A stretch of 64,000 bases of DNA from Leptolyngbya sp. SIO1E4 (GTDB lineage Bacteria; Cyanobacteriota; Cyanobacteriia; Phormidesmidales; Phormidesmidaceae), in the NCBI GenBank assembly GCA_010672825.2, contig JAAHFU020000003.1, positions 868,001 through 932,000 on the forward strand, given 5' to 3'. The notes below the pieces were generated by a model. That model was not told the origin of the DNA, made no database searches, and saw only the letters and a list, made by a program, of their open reading frames with translations. The position numbers and the translations under genes were made by a program. Within the stretch, counting starts at the first letter, position 1, and every line of letters starts with the position of its first letter. Positions 6,098 through 14,192 of the stretch are shown here, piece by piece.

Positions 6098-6898
6098 CTA
6101 TGCTGTGACGCCGGTATCGAAGTTGAAGATTTGATAGGGCTTCTCCCATCCGCTGGGCGTTTCAGCAGCGAAGTCAACTGAGAAGGTAGGCACATCGCCA
6201 GTGACTTCAAAATTAGGCCGACTCTGGCGGCTGAGCGAGGGGAAATAGATTCCCCAGTTTTCGGTGCTCTCGGGCGTATAGAGTTTGCCCCGGAAGCTGA
6301 TTTTGCCGTACTTGGTAGCAGCCCCAGGGCCACCGTAAGTCTCGATAGTGGTGTAAGTGGTGGGCACTACGTAAGAGATAGGGGCACCGGCGCGGCTAGC
6401 ATCGAAAACCAACTTATTGCCGGTTGTGTCTACCTGTACTTCGTCTGCATTGGCTGGTGCCGTTGCTGCATCGGTAGTGTGGGTCAAAGACCCTGGCTGG
6501 CCCCAAGAGCCAAAGCCGTTGACATAGGCTCTGATGAAGTTGAGATTGGCTGCAGTGATAGCAGCATCTGCAATCTCGAAAGGTGCAGCGGTTGGTACGT
6601 TTGCCGTTTTCAGGGTCGGCAGAATGAGTGAGGTTGCAGTCTTGGGAAATTCATCAATCGTGAATCCTAGCTGCGCCCAATCCAGGTATTGAGTGCTCAA
6701 GGTGAGTGTGTCGGTCACAGTGCCTTCTGCACTGGATTTCACTTTTCTGGAGCCACCAACCTGTGCCAGCGCTTCCAGGGCCTCAGCTTCAGAAGTGAAG
6801 TTGAAATCGAATATAAACAGTTCGATGGCCTTCTGTGCAGCCGCTCCACCCGCCAGGTTGAGGGTTTCCGCAAACGTATCGCCTAAGCCCTGCAGCAT
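6098..6898 (-). CDS. phage major tail protein
   Basis: A 266-residue beta-rich protein with Thr/Ala-rich strands (GTVTDTLTLSTQYLDW, LVFDASRAGAPISY, YGKISFRGKLYTPE). Size, composition and place between connector genes and the chaperone-like gene fit a tail-tube protein. It is separated from the rest of the leftward tail module (7827-12,997) by CRISPR array 1 and its leader, an interruption of what should be a contiguous operon. Family identity not proven. Confidence 0.5.
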   Translation of the reverse strand: MLQGLGDTFAETLNLAGGAAAQKAIELFIFDFNFTSEAEALEALAQVGGSRKVKSSAEGTVTDTLTLSTQYLDWAQLGFTIDEFPKTATSLILPTLKTANVPTAAPFEIADAAITAANLNFIRAYVNGFGSWGQPGSLTHTTDAATAPANADEVQVDTTGNKLVFDASRAGAPISYVVPTTYTTIETYGGPGAATKYGKISFRGKLYTPESTENWGIYFPSLSRQSRPNFEVTGDVPTFSVDFAAETPSGWEKPYQIFNFDTGVTA

Positions 6899-7005
6899 GG
6901 GATTCTCTCTCGCGATGGTTGGTCGCCGGGAGTGTTCCTATGGGTTGCGATCGCTGCAGAGGAGCGGTGACGTACTCCCTACGCAAGCTAGGAGTCTCCG
7001 TATCA

Positions 7006-7308
7006 GAATTCCAGCCAACAGTACGAATGTACGAAAACCGGCAAAATATTGCGAAATGATCCAATTTCAGGGATATGCCTATTCAGCGGCTAGGATGCGG
7101 GACAAAGCTTCCCCTTTCGTGGGGGTCTGCCGAACCTTGAAACCCGCATAACTTCGTCAACCCTGGCGAATCAATTGATACGTATAGGCTTCAGACGTTT
7201 TCCACAGGGGTTTATTGCCAGGAATTCTCAATAATTTCGGCTTCCGTTAGACCCCCGCGAAAATGGCTATCTCAACGCCTTATACAGCAAGCCTTCCAGA
7301 AGGCAGGG
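7006..7308 (+). promoter_or_regulatory. CRISPR leader 1
   Basis: About 303 bp abutting the first repeat of array 1. The same sequence, with scattered substitutions, is found inverted at 13,740-14,043 beside array 2. Homology starts at GAATTCCAGCCAAC and runs to the repeat, marking the full leader. The shared block includes ACGAATGTACGAAAACCGGC and, near the repeat, AGCCTTCCAGAAGGCAGG. It should hold the array promoter and integration signals. Confidence 0.75.
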
Positions 7309-7563
7309 GTTCAACACCCCATCACCCCGAAAGGGGACGGAAACGTGCCATGGAAAGTGACGCCTTCAAGTGTCACGGTAGGTTCAACACCCCATCACCC
7401 CGAAAGGGGACGGAAACGCCAGCTTGGTACATAGCGCCGAGTCCACCCGACATCGTTCAACACCCCATCACCCCGAAAGGGGACGGAAACCAGCCTCCAG
7501 TTTTGCTGGGGTGGCATAGTCAGTCGCGTTCAACACCCCATCACCCCGAAAGGGGACGGAAAC
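7309..7563 (+). CRISPR. CRISPR array 1: 4 repeats, 3 spacers
   Basis: Four identical 36-nt repeats start at 7309, 7382, 7455 and 7528. Each begins GTTCAACACCCCATC, contains the ACCCCGAAAGGGG hairpin and ends GACGGAAAC. The three spacers are 37 nt each (7345-7381, 7418-7454, 7491-7527). The repeat resembles the GTTCAACACCC...GGGGAC.GAAAC repeats of cyanobacterial type III arrays. Transcription is rightward from leader 1. No cas gene is in the window, so processing must depend on genes elsewhere. Confidence 0.95.
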
Positions 7564-7629
7564 CGCAGCTACCAACCCAAACTCGACAATATTTCAAGAG
7601 CCAAGCGAGAAAAGGCGTGAACTCGCATC

Positions 7630-7657
7630 CATTTTTTGCAAAAGAGCGCAAAAAATG
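7630..7657 (+). other. perfect hairpin downstream of CRISPR array 1
   Basis: CATTTTTTGC and GCAAAAAATG form a 10-bp perfect stem with an 8-nt loop, 67 bp past the last repeat and before a clear terminator. It may be the 3' part of the array transcript or a bidirectional terminator. Confidence 0.5.
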
Positions 7658-7685
7658 TGGCTTTGCCACTAGTCCGGACAAGCGA

Positions 7686-7721
7686 AAGGGAGCGGAATTA
7701 ACCCCGCTCCCTTTTGTGTTT
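7686..7721 (+). terminator. rho-independent terminator of CRISPR array 1 transcript
   Basis: A GGGAGCGG...CCGCTCCC stem with flanking A/T pairs, loop AATTAACC, then TTTTGTGTTTT. Orientation matches rightward transcription of array 1. The next gene (7827-8060) is leftward, so the hairpin separates convergent units. Confidence 0.75.
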
Positions 7722-7826
7722 TATTAAGTGAAAATCTAAGCCAGTTTTAGGCCAGCCCAAAAACTGGAATCTAGAACCCTTTGTTTACGGGGTTTCCGGA
7801 GGCTTGGTCATGTCCGCATAACGGAC

Positions 7827-8060
7827 TTACTCGGCCACCGTCTCCATCTCAGCCTCTTCTACCACCGTCTCCATCTCAGCGATCGCTGAGGCCGCCTTAA
7901 TCTTCCCCTGGCTCAGCAATGCTTTGGTGACAGGGTGCTCAGGGGGCAGAGAAACGAGATCGCCTGAATACACCATGCCTCCGAGGGCATTGAGGTTGAT
8001 GTCCGTGCAGGCAATATAATCCTGCTTTTCGATTTTCGGTTCGGTCTTGCGAGTCGGCAT
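7827..8060 (-). CDS. small phage protein, gp38/DUF2635-like
   Basis: A 77-residue protein with conserved-looking DYIACTDINLNALGGMVYSG and PPEHPVTKALLSQGKIK. The tail has a repeated acidic segment (AEMETVVEEAEMETVAE). It lies 18 bp after the Gp37-like gene, where Mu-like phages place a short ORF before the tail sheath or tube gene. The DUF2635 call is tentative. Confidence 0.45.
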   Translation of the reverse strand: MPTRKTEPKIEKQDYIACTDINLNALGGMVYSGDLVSLPPEHPVTKALLSQGKIKAASAIAEMETVVEEAEMETVAE

Positions 8061-8078
8061 AGGGAACTCCTGTTTGGT

Positions 8079-8516
8079 TTAACGACGCCCGCGAATCATC
8101 ACGGGAAAGGTAAATCCGACCTTGAATTCCCAGTCACTGTCCGTTCGACCTAGGAATTCAAAACCGCTGCCATAGCGCATTGCGCCACATTTGGGGGGCA
8201 TGAAGCCGAGTAAGTAGGCTTTGATTTCATTTTGCAAGGGTAGTAGGTCACCCTCGCTTCGTAATCCTCGCACCCGCCCAAAGATGTTTGCAGTGCGATT
8301 GACGACTTGGATGCGCCGGTCAGCGCCCATGCGCCCGGTGGGCTTCTCATCGAAACAGACTAGCGTCAGGATTCCTTTGCTAGTTGAATCCAGCAGCTCG
8401 CCGTATTCCTTCGGCTTTTCAGGCAGGGCATGGACAATCAGCCCTGTGTCTCGAAGTGGTGCGAGGCGATCGACGATCGCTTGTTCGATGGCTACTGAAT
8501 CGGGATTCTGCATCAC
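8079..8516 (-). CDS. Gp37/DUF1834-like tail completion protein
   Basis: A 145-residue protein: IEQAIVDRLAPLR at the start, a central ILTLVCFDEKPTGRMG segment, and FKVGFTFPVMIRGRR at the end. This matches the layout of the Mu gp37/DUF1834 family (helix, then strands with a terminal beta hairpin). It overlaps the upstream virion morphogenesis gene by 4 nt, as in Mu-like operons. It likely joins tail to head. Confidence 0.6.
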   Translation of the reverse strand: MMQNPDSVAIEQAIVDRLAPLRDTGLIVHALPEKPKEYGELLDSTSKGILTLVCFDEKPTGRMGADRRIQVVNRTANIFGRVRGLRSEGDLLPLQNEIKAYLLGFMPPKCGAMRYGSGFEFLGRTDSDWEFKVGFTFPVMIRGRR

Positions 8517-8944
8517 CCCTCCACATATCCGACCATAATCAATTCAATTGCATCGATATGCCGTTGACTGAAACCCATGTATCGCCGCTGCGGCATCTTT
8601 TCAGTGCCCAGCTGATGCCAGATACCATACTCTGCGCCTGCGGTTGTTTCCACGCTGGCCTGAGTATCGCTGGCTGGCCGCGCTGCAATGCCAGATACGA
8701 GGCTTGCAGTATCCCTAAGGATCACTAGTGGGGCCTTGCGCTTGCGCTTTTGCTCCAAGGTGCTTTGAGCTAGGGGCACCCATGGGTTGCCATCAGGGTC
8801 TTCCTGCTTCAGAAAGTTTTGTTTGACCTCACGCTCCATGTAGAGCGCCGCTTCATTGAGTGCGGGCCGCCAATTCCGCAGCCGATCTTCTGTGTCTGCC
8901 AGCACCCGCAGCACGCCGTCAGCCTCAGTTTCGATGTCAAACAT
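8513..8944 (-). CDS. phage virion morphogenesis protein (Mu gpG/tail completion S-like)
   Basis: A 143-residue protein with the family pattern FLKQEDPDGNPWVPLAQST, ILRDTASLVSGIA, YGIWHQLGTEKMPQRRYMGF. This corresponds to F..e.dPdG.pW.pl, a L...g.L..S segment and HQ.G...mP.R.flG of Phage_tail_S/Mu virion morphogenesis proteins. The start at 8944 (MFDIETEADG) is preferred; an in-frame ATG at 9004 would overlap the upstream gene. It acts in head-tail joining. Confidence 0.75.
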   Translation of the reverse strand: MFDIETEADGVLRVLADTEDRLRNWRPALNEAALYMEREVKQNFLKQEDPDGNPWVPLAQSTLEQKRKRKAPLVILRDTASLVSGIAARPASDTQASVETTAGAEYGIWHQLGTEKMPQRRYMGFSQRHIDAIELIMVGYVEG

Positions 8945-8975
8945 GGCTCTCCCGCTTGATGCGTCGGGAGAGTTC

Positions 8976-10895
8976 CTAGGCAGACGATTCAGCCCAGGCA
9001 ACACGGGCCTGGACGGTGCCCTTTAGCTTGGCCCCTAGCGCTTCTACCACCCCTGGCCAGGGTGATTGCACGACGGGACTGAGGATGAATTCACCCTCTA
9101 GGCCGTCGATGGTGACGATCGCTTTAGTGCCCGGCAGGATTGAAGCCGGTAGCGCAGGTGGATCAATGCAGCGCCCCTCTAAGGTGAGTTGGTGTAGCTC
9201 CGTTGCATCGTCACTCTGAAGCCGTGGCGATCGCTTTTCCACTAAGTAAGCTTTGACCACCAGCGCCTCAACAACAGCCACGGGGTTGCCCAGCTCGTTG
9301 ACCGTGCGATCGCCCGTGGGTACTTGAAACGTAAGGGTTGCATTGACAGGAAACGGGCTTGATACCGCTGTCTGTGGCGCCGCGATCGCTGCCAACCCAT
9401 CACCGACCGCAATCGCGATCGGACCCAACCGACGATCGATGGAACAAGCTGCTATGCCATCGGCAATGCTGGCGGCCTGGCCATCCAGCACCACTCCGGC
9501 TGAAATCACCACAGCGATCGCCACGCCATCGCCGACGGATGTACCACTGCCCAAGAGCGATCTCTTGACCGCAGCTTCAACAATGCCACCTGAGAAAGCG
9601 ATCGCGCGGGCCTCCAAAACTGCTTCGCTGGCAACCTCAACCACGCCGCTGGCGACAGCGATCGCCCCTCCATTCAACCCACGCGTAACGGCTACAATGC
9701 CCAAGCCATCAGCGATTGCAACAGCCTGGGAATTCAGGCTGAGGGCCCCGGATGCTTCAAGCGCCCCGTCGGAGATCGCGATCGCAGTGGCATTTAGACT
9801 GCGCCCTATCTCAGCGATCGCTACCCCGCCAGCGATCACGACCCCAGCGCCCTGCAGCAGGCGGGCCACTACTGAGACGGCAAAACCATCCCCCACCCCA
9901 ATGGCGATACCACCTAAGGCACGCGCCACGGTGCTGCTGACTTCACCGTCAGCGGCAGCGATCGCGGTGGCCTGCAACACCGCATCACTACTTGCAGTAA
10001 CTTCGCCAGCGGCGATAGCAATGGCGCTGCCAGTCAAAGCACGGGCGATCGCGGTGGCGACCATCCCATCACTAACAGCAATTCCTGGGCCATTGAGTCG
10101 GCGATCGCTTGTGCCAACCCCTAACCCATCCCCAGCCGAAACCGCAGCCCCGCCAACGTTGCGGGCAATGGTTTCTCCTGCAATGCCATCAGCGATCGCG
10201 GTGGCGCTTGGGGTCAGAGCGCGGGATGTGTTGCCGGTGGTAGCACCATCACCAATCGCGATCGCGGCGCCGTCTAGGGTTGTGTCAGCGCTTGGCGTCG
10301 CCACAACCCAGGCGATGAGCGCATCAAAAATATCGCCGCCCGCTGCAGTCAGCGATTCATTTAAGACGGTGAACGGGGCTCCCACACGCCGCGCTGGGGC
10401 GGTGAAGCTGTTCTCCATCAATGCCCCCACATCAAAGGCAAAGATAGTGATTTGAGTGGGATTCCCAGGGATTGAGGCGATATTGATTGCACTAGCAGCA
10501 GGGGTGCAATAGGTGATTCTGTCGCCATTGCCCTGGTGGATTTGGACGGTGCCGGAATAGCCCGCAGCAATAGGATGGCCAGGATCCAGGATCGTAATAT
10601 CTGGCTCATTGCCTGGCGTCAAAGATGTCGCCAAACAGTAATTCATCTCGTCATACGCGAATCCCTCGCACATGACGACCGGAACGGGGACATCCCGGAA
10701 CTTGGTATTGATGGCCCCAGAGCTACTGGACTCCGAGACCACAACAACATCATTTCCGATGGCATCGCCCGCACTAACAGCGTTGTCATCGACTAGCTGC
10801 ACGGTGTAGCCCAGTGCCTGAAGCCTGGCTACTAGCTCGTTGTCAGCATCGGAGGGATTAGTGACGCTTCCAGTGACATATAGCGCATCGGGCAC
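8976..10895 (-). CDS. repetitive phage structural protein with AIAxGDG repeats
   Basis: A 639-residue protein in three parts. Residues 1-205 look like an alpha/beta domain (MPDALYVTGSVTNPSDADNE, VVVVSESSSSG). Residues ~205-510 are about a dozen imperfect repeats of roughly 24-26 residues with the pattern AIAIxDGxxxxxxxRxLxGx. Residues 515-639 form a beta-rich tail (TLTFQVPTGDRTVNELG, PGTKAIVTIDGLEGEF). The C-terminal part resembles head-tail connector-type barrels and the repeats a fibrous beta segment, so this may fuse a fibre-like domain to a connector-like one. Family unknown. The opposite strand is open only because of repeat codon composition. Confidence 0.5.
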   Translation of the reverse strand: MPDALYVTGSVTNPSDADNELVARLQALGYTVQLVDDNAVSAGDAIGNDVVVVSESSSSGAINTKFRDVPVPVVMCEGFAYDEMNYCLATSLTPGNEPDITILDPGHPIAAGYSGTVQIHQGNGDRITYCTPAASAINIASIPGNPTQITIFAFDVGALMENSFTAPARRVGAPFTVLNESLTAAGGDIFDALIAWVVATPSADTTLDGAAIAIGDGATTGNTSRALTPSATAIADGIAGETIARNVGGAAVSAGDGLGVGTSDRRLNGPGIAVSDGMVATAIARALTGSAIAIAAGEVTASSDAVLQATAIAAADGEVSSTVARALGGIAIGVGDGFAVSVVARLLQGAGVVIAGGVAIAEIGRSLNATAIAISDGALEASGALSLNSQAVAIADGLGIVAVTRGLNGGAIAVASGVVEVASEAVLEARAIAFSGGIVEAAVKRSLLGSGTSVGDGVAIAVVISAGVVLDGQAASIADGIAACSIDRRLGPIAIAVGDGLAAIAAPQTAVSSPFPVNATLTFQVPTGDRTVNELGNPVAVVEALVVKAYLVEKRSPRLQSDDATELHQLTLEGRCIDPPALPASILPGTKAIVTIDGLEGEFILSPVVQSPWPGVVEALGAKLKGTVQARVAWAESSA

Positions 10896-10910
10896 GACAA
10901 GCCCCCTTCA

Positions 10911-11735
10911 CTAAGCCGCCGTGGGCTTAATGCGCATCAGTTCCTGGCCATTGGGGATATACACGTTATTGCCCGATTGCACGGGCTTTGAGGTGGGCAA
11001 AGGCGCTACGGCAATCAAATTGGTGCGCCCCGCTTCGTTCCAGACTGCGATCGCCGCAATGTTCGAAGTGGCATCACTAGTGGCCTGGATGAAATCGATC
11101 TGCGCCCCAGTCGACTTCACCGAATCGTTGGTACTGGTGACCGCATTGGGGAAGTTTGTGGCGTTATTCGCCACCGACACTTGGGCGTAAGACCCGTAGT
11201 CGGTCAGCGTTCCGCCTGACCCATCTGCAACGCTAGGGGCAGTGGAATAAGCGTCGAAGAAGAGATTCGCTGGGGGCGTGTAAACCGTGCCCCGAAAAAC
11301 ATGATTGAGCAGAGCCAGCTCAATGGCATTGCTGAAGCCGCTGGTGGTGTCGTCACCTAAGCGGACGTCCAATGTGGTGATCTCGATCGCATCGCCCACA
11401 CTTAATTGAATTGCTGTGGCGAAAGTGAGGGTATAAAGCAGGTTGGCCCCGTCATAGAGCCTCAGCTCGGTAATGTCGGCATCACCCGACAGTGAGTTAG
11501 GTGCTGGGAAAGTCGGCAGGCTGGTGGGAGAAATCACAGCCCTCCCGCTGCCATCGGTCGCTGCAGCATTCCAGGTACCAGTACCCACCGCGATTGTCTG
11601 GGCGCTGTAGCCGTCGTAGGCCGTCTGGGCACTGGCGTTCCAGAGCTGCACAGAAATATTGGTGGGGGGCGTGTAAGCAGTACCGCCGAACACCAGGTCG
11701 TTGAGATTGTTCGCCAGGAATGTAGAGATTGCCAT
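10911..11735 (-). CDS. phage tail fibre-like protein with duplicated domain
   Basis: A 274-residue protein with two related halves. The first begins FLANNLNDLVFGGTAYTPP, the second LALLNHVFRGTVYTPPANLF; both continue with GTG/GSGGT and strand-rich segments. Duplicated domains with (V)F(R/G)GT.YTPP are seen in phage fibre and virion-surface proteins. Start chosen at MAISTFLANN. It sits between two uncharacterised structural genes and the repetitive protein. Confidence 0.5.
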   Translation of the reverse strand: MAISTFLANNLNDLVFGGTAYTPPTNISVQLWNASAQTAYDGYSAQTIAVGTGTWNAAATDGSGRAVISPTSLPTFPAPNSLSGDADITELRLYDGANLLYTLTFATAIQLSVGDAIEITTLDVRLGDDTTSGFSNAIELALLNHVFRGTVYTPPANLFFDAYSTAPSVADGSGGTLTDYGSYAQVSVANNATNFPNAVTSTNDSVKSTGAQIDFIQATSDATSNIAAIAVWNEAGRTNLIAVAPLPTSKPVQSGNNVYIPNGQELMRIKPTAA

Positions 11736-11817
11736 GCGGCTTCGCGATCGCGTCGCCGGGAGCATTCCTACTGAGTCAGGGTTCGCTAGAATTCAGGCAC
11801 TATGAAACGCCAACATC

Positions 11818-11867
11818 AAAAACCCGCCGTGAGACACTCCTGAGACAGGTCAAAACGGCGGGTTTTT
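11818..11867. terminator. 13-bp perfect hairpin terminator
   Basis: AAAAACCCGCCGT (11818-11830) pairs perfectly with ACGGCGGGTTTTT (11855-11867) around a 24-nt loop that contains GAGACACTCCTGAGACA. Because A and T runs flank both sides it could stop transcription in either direction. It lies upstream of the fibre-like gene and downstream of the gene at 12,234. Confidence 0.65.
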
Positions 11868-12233
11868 AGCGTGAATAGCTGCCCCGTGAGGCAACTAATC
11901 ATTTACTTCAAAGGACTTGCTAACCTTGAAGAGAAAAGGCATTCCAGAAATTAGACAGCCATGAGACAGGGGAACGGCAAAATCAGGGTTTCAGCCAACT
12001 GGCACACACCCTAGTTGAGCTGTCTCAGGCCAAGACTTTAGTCCAGAAATTTCAAAACTGGCACACGGTATAAATACCCATAGACCAATGATGAGACAAG
12101 GGAACATTTCACCTGCGCAACAGAGGATCCAGGTGAATATTTTTAAGCGGATAAAAGATTTTATTGAGGCAATTATCGCGATCGTGCTCTTCGTCGTCAC
12201 GCCCCTCGAAGATGAAAAGTCGGATGAAAAACT
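11868..12233. other. 366-bp non-coding stretch with nested direct repeats
   Basis: No convincing gene; a 69-codon open frame here has no homologue-like features. It holds two pairs of direct repeats in nested order: ATGAGACAGGGGAAC (11,961) and ATGAGACAAGGGAAC (12,091) outside, AACTGGCACAC (11,997 and 12,056) inside. GAGACA also occurs in the loop of the hairpin just to the left. These could be protein-binding sites or a decayed duplication. Confidence 0.4.
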
Positions 12234-12635
12234 TTAGGGTCGCAGACAGGATCCAACCGACTGGCTGACTCGCCGCGTTACTGGCGGTGCTGCCGCCCCA
12301 TCACACTGCACACAGTCAAGAGCGACAGCCTCGAATCCTGCGGGCACCGTTAGCCCATTGGCTTGGTCGTAGCTGTACTGCAGGGCTAGTAACGACTCAA
12401 TGGGTGTAGCCAGCCCAGTGAACTTGGCCCCATCGGCTTCGCTGATGGCCTGCTGGGTTCTGTTTTGCTCTAACCACTTGGCGGCGGCGAAGAACGGCCT
12501 GAAATGAGTAGTACCCCCGCCGTCAGGAGCCGCGCTCATCTGCAGCAGCTCAGTTAGGTAGGTGTCGTCGGTTGCTGTTGCTCCGCTGCGCTCTTTGGCG
12601 CGGGCCAAGGCATCGGCTAGATCCGTATAGCTCAT
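12234..12635 (-). CDS. phage connector-region hypothetical
   Basis: A 133-residue, mostly helical protein (YTDLADALARAKERSG, TEADGAKFTGLATPIESLL) of the size of head-tail connector or neck proteins. Its start overlaps the end of the upstream gene by 4 nt. No family recognised. Because of position it is probably a neck or completion protein. Confidence 0.5.
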   Translation of the reverse strand: MSYTDLADALARAKERSGATATDDTYLTELLQMSAAPDGGGTTHFRPFFAAAKWLEQNRTQQAISEADGAKFTGLATPIESLLALQYSYDQANGLTVPAGFEAVALDCVQCDGAAAPPVTRRVSQSVGSCLRP

Positions 12636-12997
12636 ACCTCGCCCTCCAGGGCCTGGGCGATCGCGGTGGAAAACTCGGCCTCAATGATGCGCAGCAGACT
12701 GGAATCCCACCCATCGGGATGTTTCTCGACGCCCAAGCGATCTCCGATCTCCTTGATGGCCTTCCAGTCTCGTTTCCCCTCAGCATCATAGATGAGCTGA
12801 AGTTCTTCGAGGCGTTGTACCGCTGCCGCCATTGCGCCCTGGGCAGCCAGCGCCTCATCCTCCGTCTGGGCTTGAGCGGGGGATGAGGAAAAGCCAAGCG
12901 CGATCGCGAGGTCTTCAGGGATAAGCGTAGGACGACCAGCGGGGTAAACTTTGCCCCGCCAACCTAGCTCCCTGTCAGGAGTGTAAGGAATGGGCAT
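12632..12997 (-). CDS. phage hypothetical, first gene of leftward tail module
   Basis: A 121-residue protein: MPIPYTPDRELGWRGKVYPAG, a Gly/Pro-rich start, then a helical C-terminus (AAVQRLEELQLIYDAEGKRD, DRLGVEKHPDGWDSSLL). Only about 130 bp separate it from CRISPR array 2, so upstream head genes (capsid, scaffold, protease) are missing. Function not recognised. Confidence 0.5.
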   Translation of the reverse strand: MPIPYTPDRELGWRGKVYPAGRPTLIPEDLAIALGFSSSPAQAQTEDEALAAQGAMAAAVQRLEELQLIYDAEGKRDWKAIKEIGDRLGVEKHPDGWDSSLLRIIEAEFSTAIAQALEGEV

Positions 12998-13126
12998 TAA
13001 TCAGTCTCCCTAGGCAGCGATCGGGCCCAGAATTCGACTGCATGGATTATTCCCTAGAGCCACCCTCCTCACGGGGATTAAGTGATTGCGACGCTATTGG
13101 TTTATCTCTGCCCTCAAATCAGCACA

Positions 13127-13739
13127 GTTTCAATCCCCTTTCGGGGTGATGGGGTGTTGAACAAGCATCCGGCCTAGAGTCGATGCTGATTGCAGCGTGT
13201 TTCCGTCCCCTTTCGGGGTGATGGGGTGTTGAACCTGCAAGATATGCTGCGACGATGACATCCGGCCCTGCGTGTTTCCGTCCCCTTTCGGGGTGATGGG
13301 GTGTTGAACCTGAGGACCTGCCGCCAGCACACAATTACTGTGTGTTGTTTCCGTCCCCTTTCGGGGTGATGGGGTGTTGAACCTTTAGCCTTGCCATTAT
13401 CAATGAACTACATGAGGGTTTCCGTCCCCTTTCGGGGTGATGGGGTGTTGAACTTGCATTTGAAGGCTTCCTACAGAGGGAGGTGCCCAGTTTCCGTCCC
13501 CTTTCGGGGTGATGGGGTGTTGAACTGGAGGGAAAAGTATTTGCTCTCCATGGCTACTATGTTTCCGTCCCCTTTCGGGGTGATGGGGTGTTGAACGATG
13601 TGGGTCTCTGGCTCCACTGGTGCAGCCGGTGGGTTTCCGTCCCCTTTCGGGGTGATGGGGTGTTGAACCACGTTAGAAAATGCAGGCAAAACGGGAATAT
13701 TAGGTTTCCGTCCCCTTTCGGGGTGATGGGGTGTTGAAC
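13127..13739 (-). CRISPR. CRISPR array 2: 9 repeats, 8 spacers
   Basis: Nine 36-nt repeats start at 13127, 13199, 13274, 13347, 13418, 13490, 13561, 13633 and 13704, the same repeat as array 1 read on the other strand. Spacers are 35-39 nt. The repeat at 13127 has AA for CG near one end, the degeneracy expected of the leader-distal repeat, so the leader is on the right (13,740-14,043) and transcription is leftward. It converges on array 1 across the phage tail module. No cas genes nearby. Confidence 0.95.
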
Positions 13740-14043
13740 CCCTGCCTTCTGGAAGGCTTGCTGTACAAGGCGTTGAGATAGCCATTTTCGTGGGGGTCTA
13801 ACGGAAGCCGAAATTATTGAGAATTCCTGGCAACAAACCCCTGTGGAAAACGGCTGAAGCCTATACGTATCAACTGATTCGCCAGGGTTGACGAAGTTAT
13901 GCGGGTTTCAAGGTTCGGCAGACCCCCACGAAAGGGGAAGCTTTGTCCCGCATCCTAGCCGCTGAATAGGCATATCCCTGAAATTAGATCATTTCGCAAT
14001 ATTTTGCCGGTTTTCGTACATTCGTACTGTTGGCTGGAATTCC
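13740..14043 (-). promoter_or_regulatory. CRISPR leader 2
   Basis: An inverted, slightly diverged copy of leader 1 (7006-7308), directly next to the newest repeat of array 2. Homology ends at GGAATTCC near 14,043. Leader plus repeat form an inverted repeat of roughly 340 bp flanking the tail module. Confidence 0.75.
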
Positions 14044-14079
14044 AGGATTGCGCTTAGCCCCCTTCAACTAAGTTGCGTA

Positions 14080-14190
14080 GGGGTGCGACTCCAGTGATTC
14101 AAGGCTTTAATGGAGCTATCCAAAATAAAAGCGGTTACTAACTCTCCAGTCGGCAACCGCTTCATCTAATATCGTTAGCCCCATCTTAAC
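14080..14190 (+). promoter_or_regulatory. EAD-gene leader region with hairpin
   Basis: Upstream of the NB-ARC-TPR gene. CAAGGCTTTAATGGAGCTAT and AGCCCCATCTTAACGGATG match the regions before the EAD-NACHT (43,803) and EAD-TIR (44,644) genes, so promoter and leader were duplicated with the genes. AAGCGGTT (14129-14136) and AACCGCTT (14155-14162) form an 8-bp hairpin about 30 bp before the ATG, in the same place as the hairpins of the other EAD genes. Confidence 0.6.
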
Positions 14191-14192
14191 GG

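Noticed and set aside
7263-7727. Open frames through CRISPR array 1, and others through array 2 (13,119-13,785)
   Set aside because: 36-nt repeats with 35-39-nt spacers keep frames open by chance; products repeat STPHHPERGRK.
9343-10455. Rightward 370-codon frame opposite the repetitive phage protein
   Set aside because: It mirrors the repeat codons of the leftward gene and is Ala/Pro-rich with no domain.
11991-12200. Leftward 69-codon frame
   Set aside because: No ribosome site, no domain, and it covers the nested direct repeats.
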